Of a stretch of 6,657 nucleotides of DNA, positions 1 through 6,115 are shown one piece after another. The translations under genes and the position numbers were made by a program. A model generated the notes under the pieces. It did not search any database, was not told the DNA's origin, and saw only the letters and a program-made list of their open reading frames with translations. Numbering within the stretch: the first letter of the stretch is position 1; the number at the start of each line of letters is the position of its first letter. This DNA is from a bacterium. Lineage in GTDB: Bacteria; JACRDZ01; JAJRWM01. The stretch spans positions 1 to 6,657 of the forward strand of contig JAJRWM010000117.1 in assembly GCA_024276815.1 (NCBI GenBank), given 5' to 3'.

Positions 1-177
1 CTTCTGCTTATAAGTAATATCTCGTTGATTGTCGCGATCTTGATTGGTCTTTCCGCCGCGTTTTTCATAACTCGATTAATCGTTAAGCCGATAAACAAGG
101 TGGTCGCCATGCTGAAAGACATCGCTGAAGGCGAAGGAGATTTGACAAAACGGATTCATGTGGATTCCGAAGACTAA
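1..177 (+). CDS. Methyl-accepting chemotaxis protein, membrane helix and HAMP segment (5'-partial, ends at in-frame TAA)
   Basis: The reading frame is open from the first base of the window and encodes 58 residues before a TAA at 175-177. Residues 1-26 are strongly hydrophobic (LLLISNISLIVAILIGLS...), as expected for the second transmembrane helix of a chemoreceptor. They are followed by a typical HAMP start (IVKPINKVV, with the conserved Pro) and the second HAMP helix region (AEGEGDLTKRI, then VDSED). In HAMP domains this last stretch normally reads on as D-E-I-G-E-L; here the E codon position is TAA, and IGELAKWFN follows in the same frame. The segment is therefore the upstream half of the same receptor as the gene at 187-1194. 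The sensor domain and first membrane helix lie left of the window. If translated alone it would end in mid-HAMP and could not signal. The family call is strong; whether this is a functional gene is doubtful. Confidence 0.7.
   Translation, partial: LLLISNISLIVAILIGLSAAFFITRLIVKPINKVVAMLKDIAEGEGDLTKRIHVDSED
175..177 (+). other. In-frame TAA nonsense codon inside the HAMP domain of the chemoreceptor
   Basis: Frame 1 reads GAC TAA ATC GGG GAG TTG GCG at 172-192. Replacing TAA by GAA (one T-to-G change at 175) restores the common HAMP sequence DEIGEL. No frameshift accompanies it: the same frame is open from position 1 to 174 and from 178 to 1191. TAA is also the normal terminator of several genes here, so a reassigned TAA code is not supported. 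A recent mutation, a strain variant or a base-call error are the simple explanations. Confidence 0.85.
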
Positions 178-186
178 ATCGGGGAG

Positions 187-1194
187 TTGGCGAAATGGTT
201 TAACCGTTTTATTGATGATTTAAACGCTTTAATCTCGGAAATCTCTCATTCCGCCCAGACTGTGGCCGCGAGTTCCGAGGAAATGACCGCTTCGACAACC
301 GAGGTGAGCAAAGCTGTTCAAAGCGTCGCGACAGCGGTGGGCACAGTGGCTTCGGGGGTCGCTGATCAGAGTAAGAGCGCTGAAGGGATCAATCAGCGGA
401 TGGCTGAACTCAACTCGGCCAGCGAGGAAGTCGCCTCATCCTCACAGAACACGGCAGATTTAGCCAACAACGTCAGTGATAACGCTCAGGAGGGCAATAA
501 AGCCCTGACCTCGGCGGTAGAGAAAATGAACGTCATCAAAAGTTCATCTCACGCGGCTACGCAAACTATTAATAATTTAAATGAAGAGGCGAAAAAGATC
601 GGCAATATCGTCAATACCATTACCACCATCGCGGAACAGACCAATTTGCTGGCCTTGAACGCCGCGATTGAAGCCGCCCGGGCCGGCGAGCAGGGCCGCG
701 GTTTTGCCGTGGTCGCCGATGAGGTCCGAAAATTAGCTGAAAACAGCGGTACTGCCGCCAAAGAGATCACCGACCTGATTACCGGTATCCAGACTTCGAC
801 CAAGGACGCGGTTGAAGCCATGGAAAATGGCAGCCATGAAATAACTGAAGGGGTTGAAATTGTTGCTAAGGCAAGTACGGCCATCGAGGAAATCCTGAGT
901 CTGGTCCAGAAAGTCACGACCAACATCCAGGATATCTCGGCCGCCGCGGAAGAGCAGGCCGCGAGTTTCACGGAAGTTACGAGTGAGATGGGAAATGTTA
1001 CGACGATCGCTGAAAAGTCCGCCTCGGAAATGGAAAACATCTCGGCTAATTTAGAGGAAACCACGGCTTCGGTTGAAGAGATAACCTCGTCATCCCAAAC
1101 TCTGAGCGAGTTAGCCGGAAAACTTCAAGAGATTACCGCTCGCTTCAAAATTGATGACAAGTTTGCCAACAAGACGGGTTTAAAAGAAATCTAA
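187..1194 (+). CDS. Methyl-accepting chemotaxis protein, cytoplasmic signalling domain
   Basis: This frame encodes the cytoplasmic part of a chemoreceptor, which forms a long antiparallel coiled-coil hairpin and controls the CheA kinase through CheW. The first residues ([15 protein letters not shown]) are the end of HAMP. Ser/Ala/Glu-rich heptad helices follow and carry plausible methylation-type segments ([10 protein letters not shown] near residue 30, EEITSSSQ near residue 300). The highly conserved tip lies at about residues 138-185 and includes [37 protein letters not shown] and then AKEI. No C-terminal receptor-tethering pentapeptide is evident. The 5' boundary at TTG 187 is only the first possible start after the TAA at 175-177. 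The sequence ggggag abuts that TTG with no spacing, which is a poor ribosome site, so the true ancestral gene almost certainly began left of the window. If re-initiation does occur, the product would be a soluble receptor fragment. Product family is near certain; the start and activity are not. Confidence 0.85.
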   Translation: MAKWFNRFIDDLNALISEISHSAQTVAASSEEMTASTTEVSKAVQSVATAVGTVASGVADQSKSAEGINQRMAELNSASEEVASSSQNTADLANNVSDNAQEGNKALTSAVEKMNVIKSSSHAATQTINNLNEEAKKIGNIVNTITTIAEQTNLLALNAAIEAARAGEQGRGFAVVADEVRKLAENSGTAAKEITDLITGIQTSTKDAVEAMENGSHEITEGVEIVAKASTAIEEILSLVQKVTTNIQDISAAAEEQAASFTEVTSEMGNVTTIAEKSASEMENISANLEETTASVEEITSSSQTLSELAGKLQEITARFKIDDKFANKTGLKEI

Positions 1195-1213
1195 CGGGAC
1201 TTCGTCCTGTTTT
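1193..1213 (+). terminator. Rho-independent terminator of the chemoreceptor gene
   Basis: Directly at the stop codon, AACGGGAC and GTCCTGTT can form an 8-bp stem with one G-U pair around a TTC loop. The 3' arm runs into TTTT. Position and shape fit an intrinsic terminator for the rightward chemoreceptor gene. The T tract is short (four Ts). Confidence 0.7.
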
Positions 1214-1219
1214 AAGGCC

Positions 1220-1248
1220 GTTGGCACATCACAAAACCGCTCGCCAAC
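1220..1248. repeat. Inverted repeat GTTGGC / GCCAAC, 17-nt spacer
   Basis: Arms lie at 1220-1225 and 1243-1248. A second copy of the right arm, GCCAAC, occurs at 1302-1307 and could pair with the same left arm. The repeat lies in the gene-free stretch between the convergent chemoreceptor and propeller genes. A 6-bp arm can arise by chance, and no function can be assigned. Confidence 0.35.
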
Positions 1249-1260
1249 TATGCCCGTCTG

Positions 1261-1289
1261 TCTGATACCCGAAGCGTAGAGCAATCAGA
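1261..1289. repeat. Inverted repeat TCTGAT / ATCAGA, 17-nt spacer
   Basis: Arms lie at 1261-1266 and 1284-1289, with a possible extra G-U pair at 1260/1290. The geometry is the same as the preceding repeat: 6-bp arms and a 17-nt spacer. Five Ts at 1297-1301 follow seven bases after the outer pair, too far for a good intrinsic terminator. No other feature is visible in 1214-1418. Confidence 0.3.
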
Positions 1290-1418
1290 TGTAATCTTTT
1301 TGCCAACCAGAATTCATCTCTGACCGTAGATTTCACCAAAACCTCCCGTTTTGCAACAGCCCCAAAAAAGGTTCCCCACGAACTTATCTTCTAAAGTTTT
1401 TGGCTTTGGTTTTTGACC

Positions 1419-2612
1419 TTATCTTTGATCCGCTTCCAGGGCGTAGAAGTAGCCGTCGTTGGAGCCGATGAATACTGTCCCCCCGCCAATGGCCGGGGAG
1501 ACGCTCAGCTTGTGACCGGTTTTGAATTTATCGAGAACTTTGCCCGTAAGCGCGTCCAGGACATATAAATAATAGTCATCAGAGCCGAAAATAACCAGGC
1601 CGTTTTTGGTCAGGGCCGGGGAGGAATCGATTCTCCCTTTTCCGGTGAATTGCCAGACAAGTTTGCCTGTTTTACGCTCCCAGGCAAAGAAAGAATGGTT
1701 GAAGCCGACATACACGTGGGTGTCATTAACCGCCGGCGCGGACTTGGGGATATCCCAGAAGATATAGGTAGCGTCGCCAACGGGCGGCAGGGGATATTTC
1801 CAGATAAGCTCGCCGCTCTTTTTATTAAGGGCGTAAAAGTGGTCATCCCGGGCGGCAAAGTACAGCATGTCGCCTTTAAGCGCCGCCGGGCCGAAAATCT
1901 CCCCGTTGACCGGGAATTTCCAGATGATCTCACCGTCTTCCGCTTTAAAGGCGTACATATAATTGTCGCTCTTGCCGTCTGAGCCTAAGTAAATTACTCC
2001 GTCTCCGTAAGCCGGCGAAGCATACACGCCCTCTAATCCAAGCAAGTAGCTCCACCGTAGCTTGCCGGTTAATGCGTCAAAGGAGTAAACGTAACCGTCG
2101 CAAGCCCCGGTATACATAGCGTTATCAACTATTAACGGGGAAGAACGGGCGCCGCTGACAATGTTCTCGCTGGTCTGGAAACGCCAGACAGGTTTGCCGT
2201 CTTTGGCGTCGAGGCAGTAAATATTTTTATCGTTGGAGCCAAAATAGATTTTACCCTTGACAAAAACCGGTGTGGAAACAATTTTGTCCCCGGCTTTAAA
2301 CCGCCATTTAAGCTTACCGCTTTCTTTGTCCAGGGCGTAAAAATATGAATCCCAGCCCCCGACATAAACAGTGTCGCCAACCACCGCTGCCGAGGAAAAA
2401 CCGTCGTCAACGACCGGCGGGGTGTTGATCTGCAGAAAATCAGCCTCAGACTTAAACCGCCATTTCAGTTTCAGCGGTAGCCCGACGTTTTCATCAACAT
2501 ATCCGGTGTTGGACAAATCAGCCCGGAATTTATACCAGTCGGCCGCGAAACCCGGGTTCACTAAAGCGGCCAGGAGCAGGATACAGGCTGCCGGCTTGAG
2601 AAATCTATTCAT
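1419..2612 (-). CDS. Exported PQQ-type beta-propeller repeat protein (8 blades)
   Basis: The protein has 397 residues. An N-terminal Sec signal peptide (MNRFLKPAACILLLAALV, predicted cleavage after GFA at 21-23) sends it to the periplasm or beyond. The rest is a series of PQQ/BamB-like propeller repeats built on the pattern xVYxGSxDGxxYALDxxTGKxxW. Recognisable repeat cores lie at about residues 81-103, 121-143, 165-187, 206-231, 249-271, 299-320, 339-359 and 379-393. An N-terminal LKLKWRF strand (48-53) can close the last blade velcro-style, giving eight blades. No residues typical of a PQQ alcohol dehydrogenase active site are seen, so a binding or scaffolding role is more likely than catalysis. 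BamB is a structural relative, but the gene context does not identify this as BamB. I chose ATG 2612 over an upstream in-frame TTG at 2636. It overlaps the stop of the beta-helix gene (ATGAATAG) and lacks a well-spaced SD of its own, so translation is probably coupled. Confidence 0.88.
   Translation of the reverse strand: MNRFLKPAACILLLAALVNPGFAADWYKFRADLSNTGYVDENVGLPLKLKWRFKSEADFLQINTPPVVDDGFSSAAVVGDTVYVGGWDSYFYALDKESGKLKWRFKAGDKIVSTPVFVKGKIYFGSNDKNIYCLDAKDGKPVWRFQTSENIVSGARSSPLIVDNAMYTGACDGYVYSFDALTGKLRWSYLLGLEGVYASPAYGDGVIYLGSDGKSDNYMYAFKAEDGEIIWKFPVNGEIFGPAALKGDMLYFAARDDHFYALNKKSGELIWKYPLPPVGDATYIFWDIPKSAPAVNDTHVYVGFNHSFFAWERKTGKLVWQFTGKGRIDSSPALTKNGLVIFGSDDYYLYVLDALTGKVLDKFKTGHKLSVSPAIGGGTVFIGSNDGYFYALEADQR
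2605..2612 (-). other. 8-bp stop/start overlap (ATGAATAG) coupling the beta-helix and propeller genes
   Basis: Read leftward, ATG of the propeller gene (2612-2610) lies inside the last codons of the beta-helix gene, whose TAG is at 2607-2605. The two frames differ. Only a weak AAGAG sits one base upstream of the ATG, so re-initiation by ribosomes finishing the beta-helix gene is likely. Confidence 0.75.
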
Positions 2613-3879
2613 TCTCTTGCCCGTAGGTATCTTCAACTTGTGACGTTAGCCACTTATCATAGCTGACTTTTTGCTTGTTGAAAACAAGCCCCCGATTCTG
2701 ATTGTAGGGAGTGTCATAGCCATCGAATATATCAGGACGGTTATACTCGCTTCCCTTTTCCTCTAAAATTCGGGTCGTTTTTTCTCCCCACCAGTTTTTC
2801 GAGGCGTCAAACACCAGCGGCTGATCGGAGACGCCGTTCACTATATCCCAGTCTGAGCTTAGAAAACGCAGAAAAAGCGCGGTCTGGTTCTGGTAAATAT
2901 TATTGTATTCAACCTTGGGGTAGGAACCTAAAAGGCATTCGATGGCGATTACGTTATTATATATTTCATTTTGCCTGATTCGCGGCGTTGCCATGCGGGA
3001 ACAGGTTATCGCCCTGGTGTTGTCGGTAAATAAATTCCGGGTAATATCGGGACGGCTCTGGTTGGCGACGAAAACCCCATAGGTGTTACCGCTGAAACTA
3101 TTCCGGGATATTTCCCCCTCTGTTCTGCGGTTGATCTGAATCCCGTAAAGATTCTTGTTAAACTTGTTTTTTGTTATTACCGTATCAGGATTAAGGTTTG
3201 AATAATAAACAGCCTGGTCGTTGTCGCTGAATTTACTGCCGGTAATCGTCAGGTGGTAGTCGCCGCTGCCGGTAATCCCGATTTTATTAAAACTGAAATC
3301 ACAACCAGATAAATCAGCGATACCGCCGCGTTCAATTTTCACTGCCGCTTCCCTGATATTCGAAAAAGCTGAATCTTTAACCTTGACATCTGATTCCAGG
3401 ATTAATTCCATGCCCAGGTTGGATTTAAGAAACTCACAGTTCTCCAGGGTGGCGGCGCTTCGCTCCAGCTTGATGGCGGTCCCGGCGTAACTGAAGCGCG
3501 TATGTGCAAACCGGCTCAAGTCCCTCCCGGGCGTTCTTTTATCTTCAGAAAAGATGGAGATACCCTGCCAACTGCCGGGATATTTTACGTTGGAAGTGAT
3601 GATAATGGGATCCTTGGCGGTTCCCAGAGCCAGCAGCCGGCCACGGATATCTAGATCGTTGATTTTATCAGTCTTGATGAAAGTAATCCGGACGCCGGGT
3701 TTCAGGGTTAAGGTTCTCCCTTTAGCGACCAGGATTCCGTCCATAATTTCATAATTACCCGCCCAGGTTTCATCCCGTTCGATAACTTTTCGCCGGTCGA
3801 AGCGGACAACCGTTTTGTTAGCGGCCCGGACGCCGGTAATTATCGTCATCATGACCAACAAAACAAGCTTAAATCTCAT
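2605..3879 (-). CDS. Exported right-handed parallel beta-helix repeat protein (NosD-like fold)
   Basis: The protein has 424 residues. Residues 1-19 form a Sec signal peptide (MRFKLVLLVMMTIITGVRA). An N-terminal capping region follows (about 35-110) with the pattern GxLxVxxGxTLTLKPGVxIxF, as in copper-binding NosD-type and other surface beta-helix proteins. Residues about 125-335 contain about ten rungs of 20-24 residues, each resembling IxxNxFxxNxxGIxI (for example near 143-160, 231-252, 254-272, 277-293, 299-315 and 321-337). A conserved KNWWG motif occurs at 361-365, where such helices often end, before a charged C-terminal tail. No polysaccharide-lyase catalytic residues can be named, so the activity is unknown. 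Start ATG 3879 is preferred over ATG 3906: it has AGGAG eight bases upstream and begins directly with the signal peptide. It is first gene of a two-gene operon with the propeller gene. Confidence 0.88.
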   Translation of the reverse strand: MRFKLVLLVMMTIITGVRAANKTVVRFDRRKVIERDETWAGNYEIMDGILVAKGRTLTLKPGVRITFIKTDKINDLDIRGRLLALGTAKDPIIITSNVKYPGSWQGISIFSEDKRTPGRDLSRFAHTRFSYAGTAIKLERSAATLENCEFLKSNLGMELILESDVKVKDSAFSNIREAAVKIERGGIADLSGCDFSFNKIGITGSGDYHLTITGSKFSDNDQAVYYSNLNPDTVITKNKFNKNLYGIQINRRTEGEISRNSFSGNTYGVFVANQSRPDITRNLFTDNTRAITCSRMATPRIRQNEIYNNVIAIECLLGSYPKVEYNNIYQNQTALFLRFLSSDWDIVNGVSDQPLVFDASKNWWGEKTTRILEEKGSEYNRPDIFDGYDTPYNQNRGLVFNKQKVSYDKWLTSQVEDTYGQENE

Positions 3880-3884
3880 CGGAG

Positions 3885-3913
3885 TTGCTCCTGAAGCAAA
3901 ACGCATTTATAAT
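3885..3913 (+). promoter_or_regulatory. Sigma70-type promoter for the small Cys-rich gene
   Basis: TTGCTC (3885-3890) is followed after exactly 17 bp by a perfect TATAAT (3908-3913). Transcription would begin near 3920, about 38 nt before the ATG at 3958. The aldolase promoter has a very similar layout (TTGCTT, 17 bp, TATAAT). The -35 lies over the ribosome-binding region of the divergent beta-helix gene. Confidence 0.6.
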
Positions 3914-3934
3914 ATACACTTCAGACCAAGTAAA
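3906..3934 (-). promoter_or_regulatory. Sigma70-type promoter for the beta-helix/propeller operon
   Basis: On the minus strand, TTTACT (3934-3929, 4 of 6 consensus) is followed after exactly 17 bp by TATAAA (3911-3906, 5 of 6). Transcription would begin near 3900, giving a leader of about 20 nt that contains the AGGAG of the beta-helix gene. Its -10 overlaps that of the opposing promoter at 3885-3913. Confidence 0.5.
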
Positions 3935-3957
3935 AGTGACAAGGAAATGAGGAAACC

Positions 3958-4158
3958 ATGAGAGAGTGTTCGTCAAACAGCAACCGCTCCAGGTGCAACT
4001 GCACCTATGAACCATGCAGTCGCAAGGGGATATGCTGTGAATGTCTTCAATATCACCTGCGCAGCCGGGAGCTTCCGGCCTGTTGTTTCCCCGACGATGT
4101 GGAAACAACCTACGACCGGTCTTTTAACCGTTTTATCGCCTGCCAGCCCAAAAAGTAG
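3958..4158 (+). CDS. Small cysteine-rich cytosolic protein, DUF6485-like
   Basis: The protein has 66 residues, ten of them Cys (positions 4, 13, 15, 20, 26, 27, 29, 42, 43, 62), and no signal peptide. The core is [21 protein letters not shown] followed by [18 protein letters not shown] recognise this as the pattern of a short conserved family annotated only as cytosolic protein, DUF6485; that naming is from memory and was not searched. The Cys spacing (CxC, x4, C, x5, CCxC, x12, CC) plus His33 suggests metal binding or a redox role, which is inference. GAGG lies five bases before the ATG, and a good promoter lies upstream. It is transcribed opposite to all its neighbours, so it is its own unit. 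It ends 21 bp from the convergent aldolase stop. Conserved motif and expression signals make it a real gene, although an overlapping antisense frame also exists. Confidence 0.85.
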   Translation: MRECSSNSNRSRCNCTYEPCSRKGICCECLQYHLRSRELPACCFPDDVETTYDRSFNRFIACQPKK

Positions 4159-4167
4159 GACGCCTGA

Positions 4168-4181
4168 AATTCAACTGAATT
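4168..4181. terminator. Possible short bidirectional hairpin between convergent genes
   Basis: AATTCA and TGAATT form a 6-bp inverted repeat around AC in the 21-bp gap between the Cys-rich gene and the aldolase gene, overlapping the aldolase stop codon. It is AT-rich, has a two-base loop and no clear T tract, so it is a weak terminator candidate. It is, however, the only one in this junction. Confidence 0.2.
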
Positions 4182-5253
4182 AAACGCTGTCGGCGAAAAT
4201 TGACGCCGTGCCGGTTGAACGGAAAGCGTTGAAGAATTCGGTAGCGGTCCGGTAAGCGTCATCGGCTATTTTCTGGCGGAAACTTTCACCGATATTATCA
4301 ATACGGTCCTTGAACTCGATCGTCGCCATCTTGACATTTTTCTCGTTACTGGAGGCCCAGTTTTTCATTTCATTCATCAACTCATCCGGTAACCCGGCGT
4401 GGGCGACATTTTGCCAGGTGGTGCCGACATTGCCTTTTCTGATCCCGTGATCGGCGAACTGCCCGACCAGGCTCAGCGGCGTGCCGGTAATCCCGTGCTG
4501 CGCTATTCCCACGCCATATTGTTTAATGGCGTCGGCGATCTCGCTGGTGCGCTGCAGATCAATGCTTACTTCCTCACCCGGCTGGTAATTACCATGCTTG
4601 GAACCGTTGTTGATAGCCAGGAGCTGCGGGTGAATACCGTTGTTTTTCAGCGAGGTAATATATTCCACCGCTTCTTCCACGGTGGTAATGACCGCTTCAG
4701 TTCCGGTCGATTTAACTTCGCCAACCTCGACTTCCAGCCCGAAATCATGAGCGATTATGGGACCGGCCAACCTGGTTGTCAGGTCGATGTTAATTGGCAG
4801 TTCATTGAACGAGGCGTCGATGGCGAAGGAGGTATAGCCGGCTTTCAACTGGCCTTCGATCAAATCAGCGGTCGCCTGTACGACGTAGTCTTCGGTGCGT
4901 TTTATGGTTATGTGATCGGCGTGAATAAAAAACGGTTTGGTGAAATTAATTTTTTCAGCGTAATCGAGGAGCGTCTCGACGAAAAGATCGGGAGTTAAAC
5001 CGGTATAGCCACCCTTGAGATTGCCTTCAGAGCGGGCCAACTCGAACCCGACGATGGAGTCCGTGTCCTGGGCCGCTTTCATAATGCCCGGCACGACATG
5101 TTTGATTCTGATATTACAGGCCATCAGGATAGATTTCCTGTCAGCCAAAGCGTTGAATATCGGTTTCGAGCTGATCGGGCAGACTTTGGACGACGATCCC
5201 AGTCTTTTCATTACGTTTTCCGGTCTCATAGCTAAAAGCTTATCATATGACAT
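4180..5253 (-). CDS. fba: Class II (zinc-dependent) fructose-bisphosphate aldolase family protein
   Basis: The protein has 357 residues, about the usual length, and is cytosolic with no signal peptide. Class II aldolases cleave fructose 1,6-bisphosphate to dihydroxyacetone phosphate and glyceraldehyde 3-phosphate, using a Zn ion, in glycolysis and gluconeogenesis. The hallmark HADH is at 111-114: Asp113 is the expected proton shuttle and His114 a Zn ligand. Further matches are ExExG at 174-178 (metal site), KHG at 219-221 (His220, Zn ligand), and HGITGTP at 253-259 (His253, Zn ligand, in the phosphate-binding glycine loop). A second conserved stretch, HGIRKGNVGTTWQN (269-282), takes the place of the usual GVxKxNxxTD segment. 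All metal ligands are thus present. The sequence is divergent enough that tagatose-bisphosphate or another ketose-bisphosphate could be the substrate. GAGG lies seven bases before ATG 5253. It is probably monocistronic with its own promoter. Confidence 0.88.
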   Translation of the reverse strand: MSYDKLLAMRPENVMKRLGSSSKVCPISSKPIFNALADRKSILMACNIRIKHVVPGIMKAAQDTDSIVGFELARSEGNLKGGYTGLTPDLFVETLLDYAEKINFTKPFFIHADHITIKRTEDYVVQATADLIEGQLKAGYTSFAIDASFNELPINIDLTTRLAGPIIAHDFGLEVEVGEVKSTGTEAVITTVEEAVEYITSLKNNGIHPQLLAINNGSKHGNYQPGEEVSIDLQRTSEIADAIKQYGVGIAQHGITGTPLSLVGQFADHGIRKGNVGTTWQNVAHAGLPDELMNEMKNWASSNEKNVKMATIEFKDRIDNIGESFRQKIADDAYRTATEFFNAFRSTGTASIFADSV

Positions 5254-5296
5254 TTTTCACCCTCACCTATATGAAATTTTACAAATAACTGGTTCC

Positions 5297-5325
5297 ATTA
5301 TATATTAACCAATTTCGCGAAGCAA
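5297..5325 (-). promoter_or_regulatory. Sigma70-type promoter for the aldolase gene
   Basis: On the minus strand, TTGCTT (5325-5320) is followed after 17 bp by a perfect TATAAT (5302-5297). Transcription would start near 5290, leaving a leader of about 37 nt with the SD GAGG close to its 3' end. It lies in the 102-bp gap after the ankyrin gene, so the aldolase need not depend on upstream transcription. Confidence 0.6.
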
Positions 5326-5355
5326 ACAAAACCTCAGTTAGTCAGCTGGACCGGT

Positions 5356-6015
5356 TTATTTTGTGCCGCCGTTCTGGCGTAAGAGTTCGGCTATTTCCTG
5401 ATGCCCCTTAATCTCCGCGAGAGCCAAGGCGGTGTCGTTATGGCTGTTTTTGATATTCAGGTCCGCTTTTTTCTCAATCAATAATTTGACCATATCAGTA
5501 CGGCCGAAAGTCGCGGCGATGTGCAGGGGCGTGGTTTTGCGCTGCGCTTTAAAGTTGATGTCGGCGCCTTTTTCTATAAGGTAGGCGGCAATCTCCGGGC
5601 GGTTCTTATTGACGGCGATATGAAGAGGAGTAACGCCTTTTTTCGTCCAGATGTTAAGGTCGGCTCCTTTGGCTATCAAGAGTTTTACCATATCCAGACG
5701 ACCATATTTAACCGCTAGGTGGAGGGGCGCGAAAGTAGCGATGTTTTTGGCGTTAACATTGGCTCCCGCCTCAAGCAACACGCCGGCCGTTTCAGTATCG
5801 CCAGTCATGATCACGCAGCACAAGGGCGTTTCGCCGCTTCTCATGTCCATCGAGTTTAAATTCTGGCCCTGCTTGATTAACTTTTTAACTTCCGCGATAT
5901 CGCCCTTAATAATCGCGTTGTTGAGAGGCGTCGCCCAAAGACTACCGCTTGAAAACAAAAACAGCGCGCCAAGACAAATCATGAAACTTTTTCTGCTGAT
6001 ATTTAACCTGCTCAT
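5356..6015 (-). CDS. Exported ankyrin-repeat protein
   Basis: The protein has 219 residues. A Sec signal peptide occupies residues 1-28 (basic start MSRLNISRK, hydrophobic core MICLGALFLF, cleavage predicted after SLWA). Six ankyrin repeats of about 33 residues then fill the whole mature protein, at about 29-60, 61-94, 95-126, 127-159, 160-192 and 193-219. The TPLHIA signature is clear in repeats 4 and 5, APLHLA in 3, and GADLN/GADIN/GANVN loops recur. The first and last repeats are degenerate caps. Such solenoids bind other proteins; the partner is not visible here. The location would be periplasmic, or secreted if another route takes it further. ATG 6015 is chosen because AGGAG stands nine bases upstream and the signal peptide begins there. 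An upstream in-frame start at 6063 adds 16 residues that fit a signal peptide poorly. Confidence 0.88.
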   Translation of the reverse strand: MSRLNISRKSFMICLGALFLFSSGSLWATPLNNAIIKGDIAEVKKLIKQGQNLNSMDMRSGETPLCCVIMTGDTETAGVLLEAGANVNAKNIATFAPLHLAVKYGRLDMVKLLIAKGADLNIWTKKGVTPLHIAVNKNRPEIAAYLIEKGADINFKAQRKTTPLHIAATFGRTDMVKLLIEKKADLNIKNSHNDTALALAEIKGHQEIAELLRQNGGTK

Positions 6016-6086
6016 ATTACGAAACTCCTGTTCCTTTGTCTGGATTACCCCAGATTTTCTCAATACCAGAAACCGATATTAATGAT

Positions 6087-6115
6087 AGTATATAAAAAAT
6101 CTCTCACAAAGTCAC
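6087..6115 (-). promoter_or_regulatory. Candidate sigma70-type promoter for the ankyrin gene
   Basis: On the minus strand, GTGACT (6115-6110, 4 of 6) is followed after 17 bp by TATACT (6092-6087, 5 of 6). The start would be near 6080, about 65 nt before the ATG at 6015. The region is AT-rich (an A/T run at 6090-6100), which raises the chance of a chance match. Confidence 0.4.

Noticed and set aside
175-177. Stop-codon reassignment or programmed readthrough at TAA
   Set aside because: TAA ends the same gene at 1192-1194 and also the propeller, aldolase, ankyrin and rightmost genes. No selenocysteine, pyrrolysine or known readthrough context is present, as those use TGA or TAG.
549-1064. 171-residue open frame on the minus strand inside the chemoreceptor gene
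   Set aside because: It lies wholly antisense to a strongly conserved coding sequence, is a low-complexity Ser/Ala/Val mirror of that sequence, and has no start signals of its own.
1370-1418. Terminator for the propeller gene in the A/T-rich stretch after its stop
   Set aside because: The minus strand shows repeated AAAAC/CAAAG-like runs but no stem that leads into a T tract.
3869-4108. 79-residue minus-strand frame overlapping the Cys-rich gene
   Set aside because: It overlaps the conserved Cys-rich frame and the beta-helix leader, has no recognisable motif, and its Cys and Trp content is a by-product of the antisense.
4399-4998. 199-residue plus-strand open frame inside the aldolase gene
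   Set aside because: The minus-strand aldolase carries all catalytic motifs; this frame is its antisense shadow with no recognisable domain.
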